From assembly GCA_964640945.1 (NCBI GenBank), contig CAZXIV010000008.1, positions 1 to 49,294 on the forward strand: DNA of 49,294 nucleotides, written 5' to 3'. The notes under the pieces were generated by a model. It was not told the DNA's origin, made no database searches, and worked only from the letters and a program-made list of their open reading frames with translations. The translations under genes were made by a program, and so were the position numbers. Below are positions 32,062 to 40,634 of this stretch, one piece after another (position 1 is the stretch's first letter; each line of letters begins with the position of its first letter). This stretch comes from JAGOUB01 sp964640945 (GTDB lineage Bacteria; Patescibacteriota; Gracilibacteria; Peribacterales; Peribacteraceae).

Positions 32062-32882
32062 TCGTTAGTGGCGCGGGGGGCATCGCGGAAGATGGCCTTA
32101 GTGTCCCAGAGTCGGCCCATGCAGGCCGATGCCTGCGAGAAAAGGCCCATGGCGTTGCGGAGATCCGCCGAGGCTCCCAATAGGCACCGCAGTTGGGTCT
32201 TCAGGCCGGCAGTGCGCTGGTCGGAGGCCATCAAGGTCAGCACCCGCTCGAGTGCTTCTTCGCTCACGGCCAGCTCACGGTCGATGGTGGAGCCGTCCGT
32301 CGTCATCCACCGCGTTAATTGGCCGCGGTCGATCGATACCAGGGTCGGGTCGTCTTCCCAGACATCCACCGGCGAGTCGCCGTCGTTCCCCTCTGTGCCG
32401 CTTTCGCCATCGGCTTCGAGAAAAAGCGAGTTGCGGGCTTCGCGCAGACTGCAGGCGTAGGCGTCCAAGTAGGTGCGCAGTACGTCGGTGGTCGAGAGGC
32501 GCGTGACCGTCCGTTCGCCGTTGGACCACGGCGGTAGCTGTTTGGCGAGTATGCTCAGGGCCGAGTCGGCCCCGGCCACAGCCGCGCCGTCGCCTTCGTC
32601 TAGGGCGCTGCAGTCGAGGGAGAAATCTTTGCCACTCTCCTCGGCGAAAAATTCGGTCACCACCGCATCGACCGTGCGGTGGTAGGTGTCATCCCATTCT
32701 TTCAGGGGCAGGTCGGCGAAAGGCGTGCCCTCGATGCTGCACGGCGAAAGCTCGAGTCCGCGGATAAGGCTCGAGTCCACAAATTCCTGGCGAATGGTGA
32801 ACGCGCAGAGTCCGAGCGCGCCCAGCAGGCCGAGGGCCAGCCGTCGCTTTCGGGCCGCTGGCGGCGGGTTTTTACGGAGCAC
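32058..32882 (-). CDS. exported or membrane-anchored protein, operon member 3
   Basis: A 274-residue protein when read from the GTG at 32882 (MLRKN..., then the hydrophobic segment RRLALGLLGALGLCAF), which acts as a signal peptide or anchor. The frame is open back to 32933, but starting there would add 17 residues inside the upstream gene. With GTG 32882 the overlap with the preceding gene is 11 bases. The mature part has five Cys (PCSIE, DCSALD, ACSLR, RCLLG, ACMG) and is otherwise helical and acidic. No family is recognised. The stop overlaps the start of member 4 as ATGA. Confidence 0.72.
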   Translation of the reverse strand: MLRKNPPPAARKRRLALGLLGALGLCAFTIRQEFVDSSLIRGLELSPCSIEGTPFADLPLKEWDDTYHRTVDAVVTEFFAEESGKDFSLDCSALDEGDGAAVAGADSALSILAKQLPPWSNGERTVTRLSTTDVLRTYLDAYACSLREARNSLFLEADGESGTEGNDGDSPVDVWEDDPTLVSIDRGQLTRWMTTDGSTIDRELAVSEEALERVLTLMASDQRTAGLKTQLRCLLGASADLRNAMGLFSQASACMGRLWDTKAIFRDAPRATNE

Positions 32883-33744
32883 AGATACCAAGGAAACAAG
32901 GCACGCGGGCCAGGTCTTTGACGAGGTTTCCAAGCTCTACCAGTGGCCAAAGCAGCGGGTAGCGAATATCGCTCACCAGCCGCTCCAAGTTGCCGACGTA
33001 CTGCAGAGAGGTGCGGGTGGCGGCGTCGTAGGCCACGAGCAACCGGAGGGTTTCGGCTTCGTGGGCGAGCACGGCACCCACCGCGTCCCGGCAGTTTTGG
33101 TCGGCCTGGACGGCGTCGCGCGCGGCGCGCTCAGTCGTGAACTTGCACTCAGTCACACCCGTCAGACCCAGCTCCTCCGGCGACAAGCAGCCATCGACGG
33201 TTTGATCGACGGTGGGCGCACCTTCCGCGCCAACGGCCAACCCGGTCGTGAGGCGGCAGACGGTCTCGAGGCGGCACTGCAGTGCTCGGTAGGCCTGCGT
33301 GAGCGGGGGGATGAGAGATGAAGTCAGCGTCGTGCGCGTGCTAAAGAGTCCGCGCCGAAACGGCGAGGTCCAGGCGGGGTCCTTCTCGACGGCGCTTTCC
33401 ATCTCCCTGTCGCTGCGGACCTTCTGAGTAGGAATGGTGTGCCAGGTGTTGGTGTCGTCCTTGAGCCAGGCCAACCCCGATTCGTCATCATGCCACACCG
33501 TGCCCTGCGGTGCCGAAGCGGCGGGACCGCGGCCAAGAAGGACCGTCCTAAACAGTCTCTGCTGGCGGGAAAGTTGGCGGAAGCTGACCTGGATGCAGGC
33601 TGTGAGCTCGTCCAGATTTTGGTCGATGGCACTATTGATCGAGTTCTGCAGCCCTTGCGCTAGAGCGCCAGTGGGCGCCAGTAAAATGAGGCCTAGAAGC
33701 AGGCAGCAAAGCCGGGGTGCCAGGTGGCGGCGGAGAGGGCTCAT
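32872..33744 (-). CDS. exported cysteine-containing helical protein, operon member 2
   Basis: A 290-residue exported protein with a clear signal peptide (LAPRLCCLLLGLILLAPTGALAQ, ALA-Q cleavage). The mature part is mainly helical with nine Cys; it begins with a helix (NSINSAIDQNLDELTACIQVSFRQL) and ends with an aromatic/proline segment (ERLVSDIRYPLLWPLVELGN) and a Cys pair (RVPCFLGICAP). A similar proline-tryptophan helix followed by RxPCF is something I associate with uncharacterised Patescibacteria secreted proteins, from memory only. The ATG overlaps the stop of member 1 as ATGA. Confidence 0.78.
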   Translation of the reverse strand: MSPLRRHLAPRLCCLLLGLILLAPTGALAQGLQNSINSAIDQNLDELTACIQVSFRQLSRQQRLFRTVLLGRGPAASAPQGTVWHDDESGLAWLKDDTNTWHTIPTQKVRSDREMESAVEKDPAWTSPFRRGLFSTRTTLTSSLIPPLTQAYRALQCRLETVCRLTTGLAVGAEGAPTVDQTVDGCLSPEELGLTGVTECKFTTERAARDAVQADQNCRDAVGAVLAHEAETLRLLVAYDAATRTSLQYVGNLERLVSDIRYPLLWPLVELGNLVKDLARVPCFLGICAP

Positions 33745-36700
33745 GGGGTGGGCGCGGAAGAAGACGACGCCGGCGCGATGAGATCAAAGAATTCCGGTAC
33801 GGCCAGCCCGGGGAGGAGGTCTGGTCCCTCGTAGCTCCACGGGATCTCTGCCAAGGTGGCGGCCGCGAAGTCGTCGATCGTTGTCGGCAGTGTAGCCGCC
33901 CGAATTTTGCGACGTGAATCGTCCAAGTTTTTCGAGTCGTCACGGGGAGCCACAACCTGCCAGCCTTGGGGGGCCGGACGGGAGACGGGTGGCAGCGGCG
34001 TGCAGCCGCCAGTATCCAGGGTACAGGCGGTGGAGGTGAGGCGGCCGAAAGGGCGGAGGGCCAGCAGATCCTCATCCATGAAGACAGCCACGCGCGACAT
34101 CATGCGCATCAACGTCTCCGCTAGTTCCATCTCGCTGTAGTGGCAGATGCCCTCCCCCCAAAAGGCGCACGAAAGCGCTTCACGATCATCAGTATGCTCT
34201 TCCGCAAGCGGCTCCCAGAAACGCCGGTACGCCTCGTTCATGCCGGTGATCATCGTCTCCGCTTCGTCGAGGGCGGTCATCAATTCCTCTTCCCGCTTAA
34301 GGGAGAGAAACGCCGGCCTCTGTGGTAACGGTGGTTCGCTCAAGACCTGCACCCTGGCCAGCGTTTGACGCGCCTCCTGAAGGGCGTCTTTGATAGGCGT
34401 GAGACGCGGGAATTCCGGCAGTTTACGGGGAATCTTCAACTCATCGTCGCTGCCGGGTGGGGCGAGCTTGGCCAGGTCCAAGCGCACCTGTACCGGTTTC
34501 AACACGGGCACACTGATGTGTCCTTGGTGCAGGTCGAGCAGCGAGAAGTCCAGTTCCAGATCCTGGCGGCGCTTCTCGAAAAACGGCAGCGGCAGGCCAT
34601 CCGCCGAAATCAGCCCGTCCTGCTCGCGACTTGGCAACCACGGGTCGAGGAGCCAGGTGATGGGCAAGGTGAAGCGCTGGTTCATGCACCACGGCATATT
34701 GGTGACCGCGCCGACGGCAGTGTACGCCCGACTCACCTCTTGCCAGCGTTTGCGTAGCCGCTCGATGCGCTCGGTTTCTGCGGTGGTTGGCAGCACCGCA
34801 GCCTTCGCTTGACGCTGCCAATTGGCGATAACTTGTAACTGGTCCTGGCGTGCTACCAGCAGCGCAGTGAGTGTTTTGGCCAACTCCGCTCGCAGCGAGG
34901 CGACTTCTTCGATGCGCGTGGCGTACTCTTCGAGCTTTTTTAGGAAGGCGGCCGTCTCTGGGGCGCCGCCCACGAGCGTCGACTCGTCGCAACCCTCGGC
35001 GCTCTCGCCTTCATCATCGCCGCCGTCATCGAAGTCCGCATACTCCTCGTTGCCGGTCACGTAGGTGCACCAACCCTGGGCCAGAGCGCGCCAGTCCTCC
35101 GGCGTGCCGGCAGGCAGCAGGGCCGGCATCGGCGTCTCCTCCACGCGGAAGATGGCGTTGCGCCGCAGGAAGTCGGCCACCTGTCCGGGCAGGTCCTCGC
35201 CCACACCCAGCTGCACCTCGAAGGGAGCGGTGGGGTCGGTGGCGGGGAGTTTCTCCGGGACGACGTTTGTGAAGAGGGGGTCTTCGGGGTCGGGGGCGAT
35301 GTCCGGCAGCTTCGAGAGCAGCAGCGTGAACACCGGCTGGCTCGTGGCCTCATTCAGCACCGCCGTCAGATGCGACCACCACGTCACAATGGTGCGGTGC
35401 GTGCCCGACTCGTCAAAGTCGGTCAGGCTGGCCCGGTGCAACTGCGGCAAGGCCTGGAGGGCGGCGGTGTCGGTTGCGGTGATCGCCAGCGCGGCGGTGG
35501 CGAGCGTATCCGCCTGGCCATTGTCGTCGGCGTGCAACAGTGAGAAGGCACCGCCCAATCCCTGGTACCAGGGTGTCACGCCGATACTCGAACGTCCGAA
35601 CGAAGTGAAGTCTGCGGGGTTAGGACGTGTGGGACGGTTGCCCGTGCCGAGCTGGGTTTCGTTGAAGTTGGTGGTATCGAGGTCAATCACACAACGCGCG
35701 TCCTTGGCAGCCTGGTCGGAGACGCCGGGCACCATCTCCGTCTGGCGGTTGAGCGGATCGAACTCGTCGTACAAGCCGTAGCAGGCGACCCGCGCTTCTT
35801 TCTTGTTTTGGTCGGCGGGGGCCACCTGGGTAAAGGCGCGACGCGTGGCAATGGCGTCGTATTGCCGGAAGAACGACGCATACACACCTTCTGCCAAGCC
35901 TTGGCCCTGGTCACCGAATGTCTCCAAGCATTCCTGGGGGTTAATTGTTCGCTCTTGGTCCAGGCGAGGATCGTTACTCTCCACAGCGTTGAGGCCGGCT
36001 GACCGGCAGGCGCGCCAGAGCTGGGCATCAGCTTGGGGGAGGTTCACCAGGCTCGGCTGGCCCACGTCGACATCGGGTACCACAAGCAGACAGGCCGGAT
36101 TCTTCTCCGGCGCGGACGGTACTTGCAGGCTGCAGCGACACTCCTCACCCGCACAGGGGACGCAGTTGGGATAGGCGGGCTGAGGGGTATCCAGGTTGAG
36201 TCGCTCGTCGAAGAACTCCGTCTCGCCCTCATTGAGGAATTGTCCGGTTTGGTTGAACACCGGTGCCAGCGTCTCATAATCGCGGTAAAAGCCATCCGCA
36301 AAGAACACCAACCGTCCTTGGTACACACGTAGCTCCGGCACCTCTGGCGAATCTGCCAAGGCGCCGCCAGTTACATCGCTGAGCGACTCGCTGCACTTGT
36401 CTGTCCAGCCGTCGGTGCAGGTTTCTTTAAGGCACCAGACCGCGCAACCAATACCGCGTTTGCCGTCGCCCTTAAGCACGGCACAGTCGGGATAGGTGAA
36501 GGTGTTGAGTTCGCGGCAGAAGTTTTCGCAATCACCGGGTGTGGTGAGGCAGGGTGGATCGCCAAAGAAAGGGGCTTCGATGATCGGCGTGTGGACGTAG
36601 GTCAGGCGGTCTTGGGCGAAGACAAGCTTGCGCAGTCCCGTGACGCCCGGCAGGCAGCGGGTCGAGAGGCCCACGGCCGAAGGGGGGTACTGGAAGCCGT

Positions 36701-37031
36701 CGTCCAACTGGCCGCCCAGGAAATCTTTCAATCCAAGACCACTCAAGACCGCCCCGAGCGGTTGGCCCAGGCGTCCGGGCAGACCAACAATCACCGGCAC
36801 GGCCTCACCCAGGTTCTTGCCCACCGGCTCATCCTGCAGCACGCCGCCGCAAACCGCGGCGCCCATGGCGGCGTCGATCTTGGCGGTTTCATCGCGCAGC
36901 TCAGCCAAATCTTCCGGTTCGTCGCCGTCCAACAGAAGCGGTTCACTCGCCCGCGCGCTGGCAGCGCCGAGCGCCAGACCTGTCACCAGGATCGCGCTGA
37001 GCAGCCACGTCGCGGAGGGGGGGCGGTGCAT
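33741..37031 (-). CDS. very large exported cysteine-rich protein, operon member 1
   Basis: A 1096-residue exported protein, the first gene of the operon. Signal peptide WLLSAILVTGLALGAASARA. The N-terminal half has around 30 Cys, with clusters such as CVPCAGEECRC and CAVWCLKETC, suggesting disulfide-rich extracellular domains. From about residue 690 there is a long helical coiled-coil stretch (FLKKLEEYATRIEEVASLRA...), then a further domain and a Ser-rich C-terminal tail (APASSSSAPTP). No enzyme motif or known family. The ATG at 37031 begins the signal peptide; the open frame to 37106 lies in the divergent promoter region shared with ssb. A weak promoter (TTGGGA-N17-CACAAT) can be seen upstream. 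Confidence 0.8.
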   Translation of the reverse strand: MHRPPSATWLLSAILVTGLALGAASARASEPLLLDGDEPEDLAELRDETAKIDAAMGAAVCGGVLQDEPVGKNLGEAVPVIVGLPGRLGQPLGAVLSGLGLKDFLGGQLDDGFQYPPSAVGLSTRCLPGVTGLRKLVFAQDRLTYVHTPIIEAPFFGDPPCLTTPGDCENFCRELNTFTYPDCAVLKGDGKRGIGCAVWCLKETCTDGWTDKCSESLSDVTGGALADSPEVPELRVYQGRLVFFADGFYRDYETLAPVFNQTGQFLNEGETEFFDERLNLDTPQPAYPNCVPCAGEECRCSLQVPSAPEKNPACLLVVPDVDVGQPSLVNLPQADAQLWRACRSAGLNAVESNDPRLDQERTINPQECLETFGDQGQGLAEGVYASFFRQYDAIATRRAFTQVAPADQNKKEARVACYGLYDEFDPLNRQTEMVPGVSDQAAKDARCVIDLDTTNFNETQLGTGNRPTRPNPADFTSFGRSSIGVTPWYQGLGGAFSLLHADDNGQADTLATAALAITATDTAALQALPQLHRASLTDFDESGTHRTIVTWWSHLTAVLNEATSQPVFTLLLSKLPDIAPDPEDPLFTNVVPEKLPATDPTAPFEVQLGVGEDLPGQVADFLRRNAIFRVEETPMPALLPAGTPEDWRALAQGWCTYVTGNEEYADFDDGGDDEGESAEGCDESTLVGGAPETAAFLKKLEEYATRIEEVASLRAELAKTLTALLVARQDQLQVIANWQRQAKAAVLPTTAETERIERLRKRWQEVSRAYTAVGAVTNMPWCMNQRFTLPITWLLDPWLPSREQDGLISADGLPLPFFEKRRQDLELDFSLLDLHQGHISVPVLKPVQVRLDLAKLAPPGSDDELKIPRKLPEFPRLTPIKDALQEARQTLARVQVLSEPPLPQRPAFLSLKREEELMTALDEAETMITGMNEAYRRFWEPLAEEHTDDREALSCAFWGEGICHYSEMELAETLMRMMSRVAVFMDEDLLALRPFGRLTSTACTLDTGGCTPLPPVSRPAPQGWQVVAPRDDSKNLDDSRRKIRAATLPTTIDDFAAATLAEIPWSYEGPDLLPGLAVPEFFDLIAPASSSSAPTP

Positions 37032-37099
37032 CTCTTCTCTACAGTTCACTATTGTGCCGCCAGTTCTTCCGCATCCCAAAGCGGTTTTCCGCCTTGTCG

Positions 37100-37129
37100 T
37101 TGACATATTTTCGGCTGCGTTTCTATCAG
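37100..37129 (+). promoter_or_regulatory. probable ssb promoter
   Basis: Perfect TTGACA (37100-37105), 18-base spacer, TATCAG (37124-37129). The transcript would have a leader of roughly 120 bases containing the inverted segment GGTGT/ACACC around 37180-37200. Confidence 0.45.
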
Positions 37130-37257
37130 TACACGCAGAACATTTTTCACCGTAGAATCAACGGCAGTCGGTTGCGGCGATTGGTGTCCGAGTGTACACC
37201 TTGGTCAACACCACCGGTCGCTGCCGTGGCCTCCTCTACTTCTTCCCCCCTCGTGGC

Positions 37258-38142
37258 ATGTTTTCCCTTAATCGCGTGAACATCATCGGTTACCAGACCC
37301 AGCCCGTCGACGTCCGCCAGACGCCGACCGGAACCGCGGTCACAGATCTTAATTTGGTCGTGCCGTACTCCTTTAAGTCCGACTCCGGACAGATGATGGA
37401 CGGCAAAAGCTTCCACACCGTCACGGTCTGGGGCCCCATGGCCGGCATTGCCGGACAGTTTGTGAAGGCTGGCTCCCAGCTTTTTATTTCTGGCCGTCTG
37501 CAGACCGACAGTTGGGAAGATGAAAAGACCAAAGAGAAGCGCAGCAAGACCAAGGTCGTCGCGCTCGATCTCATTATCCTCGATGCCAAGGACGGTGCCA
37601 TGGAAGCCCCTGAAGGCGCCAAACAACTCAAAAACTGCCTCAACCGTGCCGACCTCATCGGCAACGTCACGCGCGACCCGGAGCTGCGCACGACCACGAG
37701 CGGCCAGAAGGTCCTCACGCTCGGCGTCGCCACCAACGACCGCTGGAAGGATAAGAGCGGCGAGTTGAAGGAGCGCTCCGAGTTCCATAACGTCGTCGTT
37801 TGGGGTGACCTGGCCGACGAGTGCCAGCGCTCGCTCAAAAAGGGCAGCAAAGTCTTCGTCTCCGGCCGCGTGCAGACGCGCAGCTTTGAGACCCAGGCCG
37901 GCCAGAAGCGCTACGCCACCGAACTTGTGGCCGATAGCGTCTCCATGCTCGGCATCAAAAACCAAACCGCCATGGATTCCATGCGCGCCGAAGCGGCGAG
38001 TGGCGGAGGTAGCCCCTTTGGTGAGGAGGCCCCCGGCCGGCGCGCGAGCGAGGCCGGCGCGGCGGTGGGCGTGGGTGCCGCCGGCATCCCCGATATCGAT
38101 TACGGCAAGAGCGAAGTGAAGGTCGAGGATCTCCCGTTCTGA
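37258..38142 (+). CDS. ssb: single-stranded DNA-binding protein with two OB folds
   Basis: SSB coats single-stranded DNA in replication and repair. The 294-residue product contains two SSB-type OB domains in one chain: the first begins SLNRVNIIGYQTQPVDVRQT with GKSFHTVTVWGPMA, and the second (from about residue 126) begins CLNRADLIGNVTRDPELRTT with RSEFHNVVVWGDLAD and GSKVFVSGRVQTRSF. A Gly/Ala-rich linker leads to the acidic C-terminal tip ending DLPF, which recruits partner proteins. Most bacterial SSBs have one OB fold and act as tetramers; two-fold chains are known from Deinococcus-Thermus, where dimers suffice. The ATG at 37258 matches family starts; a GTG at 37192 would add 22 unrelated residues. 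Confidence 0.94.
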   Translation: MFSLNRVNIIGYQTQPVDVRQTPTGTAVTDLNLVVPYSFKSDSGQMMDGKSFHTVTVWGPMAGIAGQFVKAGSQLFISGRLQTDSWEDEKTKEKRSKTKVVALDLIILDAKDGAMEAPEGAKQLKNCLNRADLIGNVTRDPELRTTTSGQKVLTLGVATNDRWKDKSGELKERSEFHNVVVWGDLADECQRSLKKGSKVFVSGRVQTRSFETQAGQKRYATELVADSVSMLGIKNQTAMDSMRAEAASGGGSPFGEEAPGRRASEAGAAVGVGAAGIPDIDYGKSEVKVEDLPF

Positions 38143-38153
38143 ACTGATCCAAG

Positions 38154-38185
38154 AAAAACCCGGGCGGTCCGCGTCCGGGTTTTTT
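38154..38185. terminator. bidirectional terminator between ssb and murB
   Basis: AAAAACCCGG (38154-38163) pairs with CCGGGTTTTT (38175-38184) around an 11-base loop, with T-runs on both strands. It serves ssb (+) and murB (-); the murB stop lies within its right arm. Confidence 0.88.
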
Positions 38186-39059
38186 AGTGCTGCTTCACAA
38201 TCTGCCCATCATTTCCGTAGAGACGCATCTCGATCCCCTCGATCTGGGGTACCTTCTCGCGGATGAGCTTGGTCAGGGCGAGGATATCGTGGAACGTCGC
38301 TTTACCGGCGTTCGTGAAGAAATTGCAGTGCTTTTGGCTGATCTCCAAATCGCCGATTTTCGTGCCGCGCAGGCCTGCCGCCTCAATCAGCTTCCAGGCC
38401 GGCGTGCCGTCGGGCAGCGACTTGAACGCCGAGCCGGCGGTCTTGAGATGCGGCTGCACGTCGATGCGCTTTTGCAAGAGTCGCTCGGCCTCGGCCTTCA
38501 CCTCTGCGCCCGGCCGGGAAGGCACCTCGAGAGTTGCCTCCCACACCACCAGCGGGCCGGTGATCTCCTTGAAGCCGCTCTCGCGGTAGCGAAAGCGACA
38601 AGCGACCGGCGACAGCGTCTGCCAGCGACCTTCCATGTAGACGGTCACGCTGCGCACATAGGTGTCGATCCAGGTTCCGCCGAAGCCTTGGCCGGCATTG
38701 CCGATAATGGCGCCGCCGATGGTGCCGGGGATGCCTGTGAGAGCGGAAAGATCGAGGTCCTTTTCTGCCAACTCGTTGATGAGCGACCCCAGGATCACGC
38801 CGGCCTTCACGATCACGGTATTACCCTCAATCTTTGTCTCGCTGTTTTTCAGGCGGCAGACGAGCGCCTCCACGACGCCATCGGCGAAGACGGTGTTGGA
38901 GCCGCCACCGAGAATAATCAGCGGTAGCGCGTTCTGCACCGAGTAGGCCACGGCCTGTTCCACATCCGCTTGTGTCTCAATCTCGCCGTAGGCGCGGGCT
39001 TGGCCACCGATGCGCATCGTGGTCTTCGTTCCGACCGGGACAAGTGGTTGGATTTCCAT
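38184..39059 (-). CDS. murB: UDP-N-acetylenolpyruvoylglucosamine reductase
   Basis: MurB is the FAD enzyme that reduces UDP-GlcNAc-enolpyruvate to UDP-MurNAc, the second committed step of peptidoglycan precursor synthesis. The 291-residue product has the FAD-binding GGGSNTVFAD loop, GIPGTIGGAIIGNAGQGF, the RYRESGFK arginine, the catalytic region TAGSAFKSLPDGTPAWKLIE with the family Ser, and a C-terminal Glu in EGIEMRLYG. TGATATACT on the minus strand ends six bases before the ATG, so the mRNA is leaderless or nearly so. It is divergent from gltX, with both promoters packed in 49 bases. murC, which often accompanies murB, is not in the window. Confidence 0.96.
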   Translation of the reverse strand: MEIQPLVPVGTKTTMRIGGQARAYGEIETQADVEQAVAYSVQNALPLIILGGGSNTVFADGVVEALVCRLKNSETKIEGNTVIVKAGVILGSLINELAEKDLDLSALTGIPGTIGGAIIGNAGQGFGGTWIDTYVRSVTVYMEGRWQTLSPVACRFRYRESGFKEITGPLVVWEATLEVPSRPGAEVKAEAERLLQKRIDVQPHLKTAGSAFKSLPDGTPAWKLIEAAGLRGTKIGDLEISQKHCNFFTNAGKATFHDILALTKLIREKVPQIEGIEMRLYGNDGQIVKQH

Positions 39060-39065
39060 GCTCGA

Positions 39066-39074
39066 AGTATATCA
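39066..39074 (-). promoter_or_regulatory. extended -10 promoter of murB (leaderless type)
   Basis: TG-A-TATACT on the minus strand, six bases before the murB ATG at 39059. Confidence 0.6.
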
Positions 39075-39093
39075 CCCACCCCCGGCCTGGTCC

Positions 39094-39101
39094 TGTATAG
39101 T
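39094..39101 (+). promoter_or_regulatory. -10 promoter of gltX (leaderless type)
   Basis: TG directly followed by TATAGT, then seven bases to the gltX ATG at 39109. It faces away from the murB promoter 20 bases to the left. Confidence 0.55.
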
Positions 39102-39108
39102 CCCGGCG

Positions 39109-40581
39109 ATGCGAACCCGCTTTCCGCCCTCCCCCACCGGCTTGCTCCATGTGGGCAGCCTGCGCACCGCGCTCTATAACGAGCTCATCGCCCGTCAGAC
39201 CAAGGGCACGTTCGTACTGCGCATCGAGGACACCGACCAGGAACGCGAGGTCGAAGGCGCCGTTCAGAACTTTCTCGATTCCTTCGCCTGGGCCGGCATC
39301 GTCCCCGACGAAGGCGTGATGATGATCGACGGCCAGATCAGCGAGAAAGGCCCGCGCGGTCCGTACACCCAGTCGAAGCGCACGGACATCTACCGCGAAC
39401 ACTGCAACCGCTTGATTACGGAGGGCCACGCCTACCGCTGCTTTTGTACGCGCGAGCGCCTGGAAGAGATGCGCAAGAAGCAGGAAGAGCGCAAACAGGC
39501 GCCGATGTACGACCGCCTGTGTACCCACCTCACGGCCGCTGAAGTGGCCGCCAAGCTTGCCGTCAACGAACCGCACGTCGTGCGCCTGAAGGTGCCGCAC
39601 GAGAAGACGATTGAGTTTGCGGACGCCATTCGCGGCCCAGTCTCGTTTAAGGGTCACACCGTCGACGACCAAGTGCTCATGAAGAGCGACGGCTTTCCCA
39701 CCTACCACCTCGCGAACGTCGTCGACGATCACCTAATGGAGATCGACCTGGTGCTGCGCGGCGAGGAGTGGCTCAGCTCCACGCCGAAGCACATTCTGCT
39801 CTACGAGGCGTTCGGCTGGACGCCGCCGCAGTTCGGCCATGTGCCGCTCCTGCTCAACGCCGACAAGTCTAAGCTCAGCAAACGCCAAGGTTCCGTCTCC
39901 GTGAAGGAATACATCGAGAAAGGCTACCTGCCCGAGGCGATGATCAACTTTCTCGCGTTGCTTGGCTGGAACCCGGGCACCACCCAGGATGTCTTTACCA
40001 AAGAGGAGCTCATTGCGCAGTTTAGTCTCGATCGCGTCCAGAAGGCGGGCGCGGTCTTTGATCTTCAAAAACTTGATTGGCTCCAGGGCCAGTGGATGCG
40101 GAAATTGCCGCTCGATGAGTTTGAGCGCCGTTGCCGCGAGGCGGCCGCCGAATTGCCCCAGATCGCGTCCGACAAAGATTTCTCCGCCAAGATTGCGCTC
40201 ATCCGCGAGCGCGTGACGTTCTTCCACGAGACGGCCGCCATGTTGAAGCCGTTCTACCACGCGCCCCAGAGCGTCAGCGTCGAGCTGCTCGCCAACCCCA
40301 AGCAGAAAGTGACGCCCGAACTTCTCCCCGAAATCCTCGCCACGCTCGTCGTCACCCTCGAGGCCGTGGCCCCCGCCCACTGGAACGACCAAACTATTCT
40401 TGCGTTGCTCCGGGCCAAGGGCGAAGAGAAGGGTTGGAAGCTCGGCCAAATCCTCTGGCCGCTCCGGGCCGCGCTGACGGGACAGCCCTTCAGCCCCGGC
40501 GCCACCGAGATGGCCGGCGTGCTCGGACAGGCCGAAACGCTCAAGCGTCTGCGTTCCGCGCAGGGGGTGACAAGAAATTAA
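39109..40581 (+). CDS. gltX: glutamyl-tRNA synthetase
   Basis: GluRS charges tRNA-Glu, and in bacteria lacking GlnRS also tRNA-Gln for later amidation. The 490-residue product begins at once with the class I HIGH region (MRTRFPPSPTGLLHVGSLRTA) and has the KMSKS equivalent KLSKRQGSVSV. Family blocks visible are FVLRIEDTDQEREVEG, SDGFPTYHLANVVDDHLM and the C-terminal anticodon-binding helical domains. A Cys pair typical of the zinc region is partly present (YRCFCTRERLEE). The ATG at 39109 matches family starts and lies seven bases after its -10 box; the frame is open further left but that would cross the promoter. Discriminating or non-discriminating status cannot be judged by eye. Confidence 0.96.
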   Translation: MRTRFPPSPTGLLHVGSLRTALYNELIARQTKGTFVLRIEDTDQEREVEGAVQNFLDSFAWAGIVPDEGVMMIDGQISEKGPRGPYTQSKRTDIYREHCNRLITEGHAYRCFCTRERLEEMRKKQEERKQAPMYDRLCTHLTAAEVAAKLAVNEPHVVRLKVPHEKTIEFADAIRGPVSFKGHTVDDQVLMKSDGFPTYHLANVVDDHLMEIDLVLRGEEWLSSTPKHILLYEAFGWTPPQFGHVPLLLNADKSKLSKRQGSVSVKEYIEKGYLPEAMINFLALLGWNPGTTQDVFTKEELIAQFSLDRVQKAGAVFDLQKLDWLQGQWMRKLPLDEFERRCREAAAELPQIASDKDFSAKIALIRERVTFFHETAAMLKPFYHAPQSVSVELLANPKQKVTPELLPEILATLVVTLEAVAPAHWNDQTILALLRAKGEEKGWKLGQILWPLRAALTGQPFSPGATEMAGVLGQAETLKRLRSAQGVTRN

Positions 40582-40617
40582 AAAGGTGTACAGTACCCAA
40601 AACCGTGAGTGCACGGG

Positions 40618-40634
40618 CCGCTGTAGCACAGCGG
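40618..40634 (+). other. hairpin in the 5' leader of the 40671 gene, tRNA-like
   Basis: CCGCTGT (40618-40624) and ACAGCGG (40628-40634) form a perfect 7-bp hairpin with an AGC loop. Together with flanking bases the segment 40616-40645 resembles the 5' half of a tRNA (GTAGCACAGCGGTAGAACGC, close to a D-arm), but no anticodon arm or T arm follows. It precedes a strong AAGGAGG ribosome-binding site. Confidence 0.4.

Noticed and set aside
39733..40629. Minus-strand open frame (298 codons) antisense to gltX
   Set aside because: Shadow frame of a certain aminoacyl-tRNA synthetase gene.
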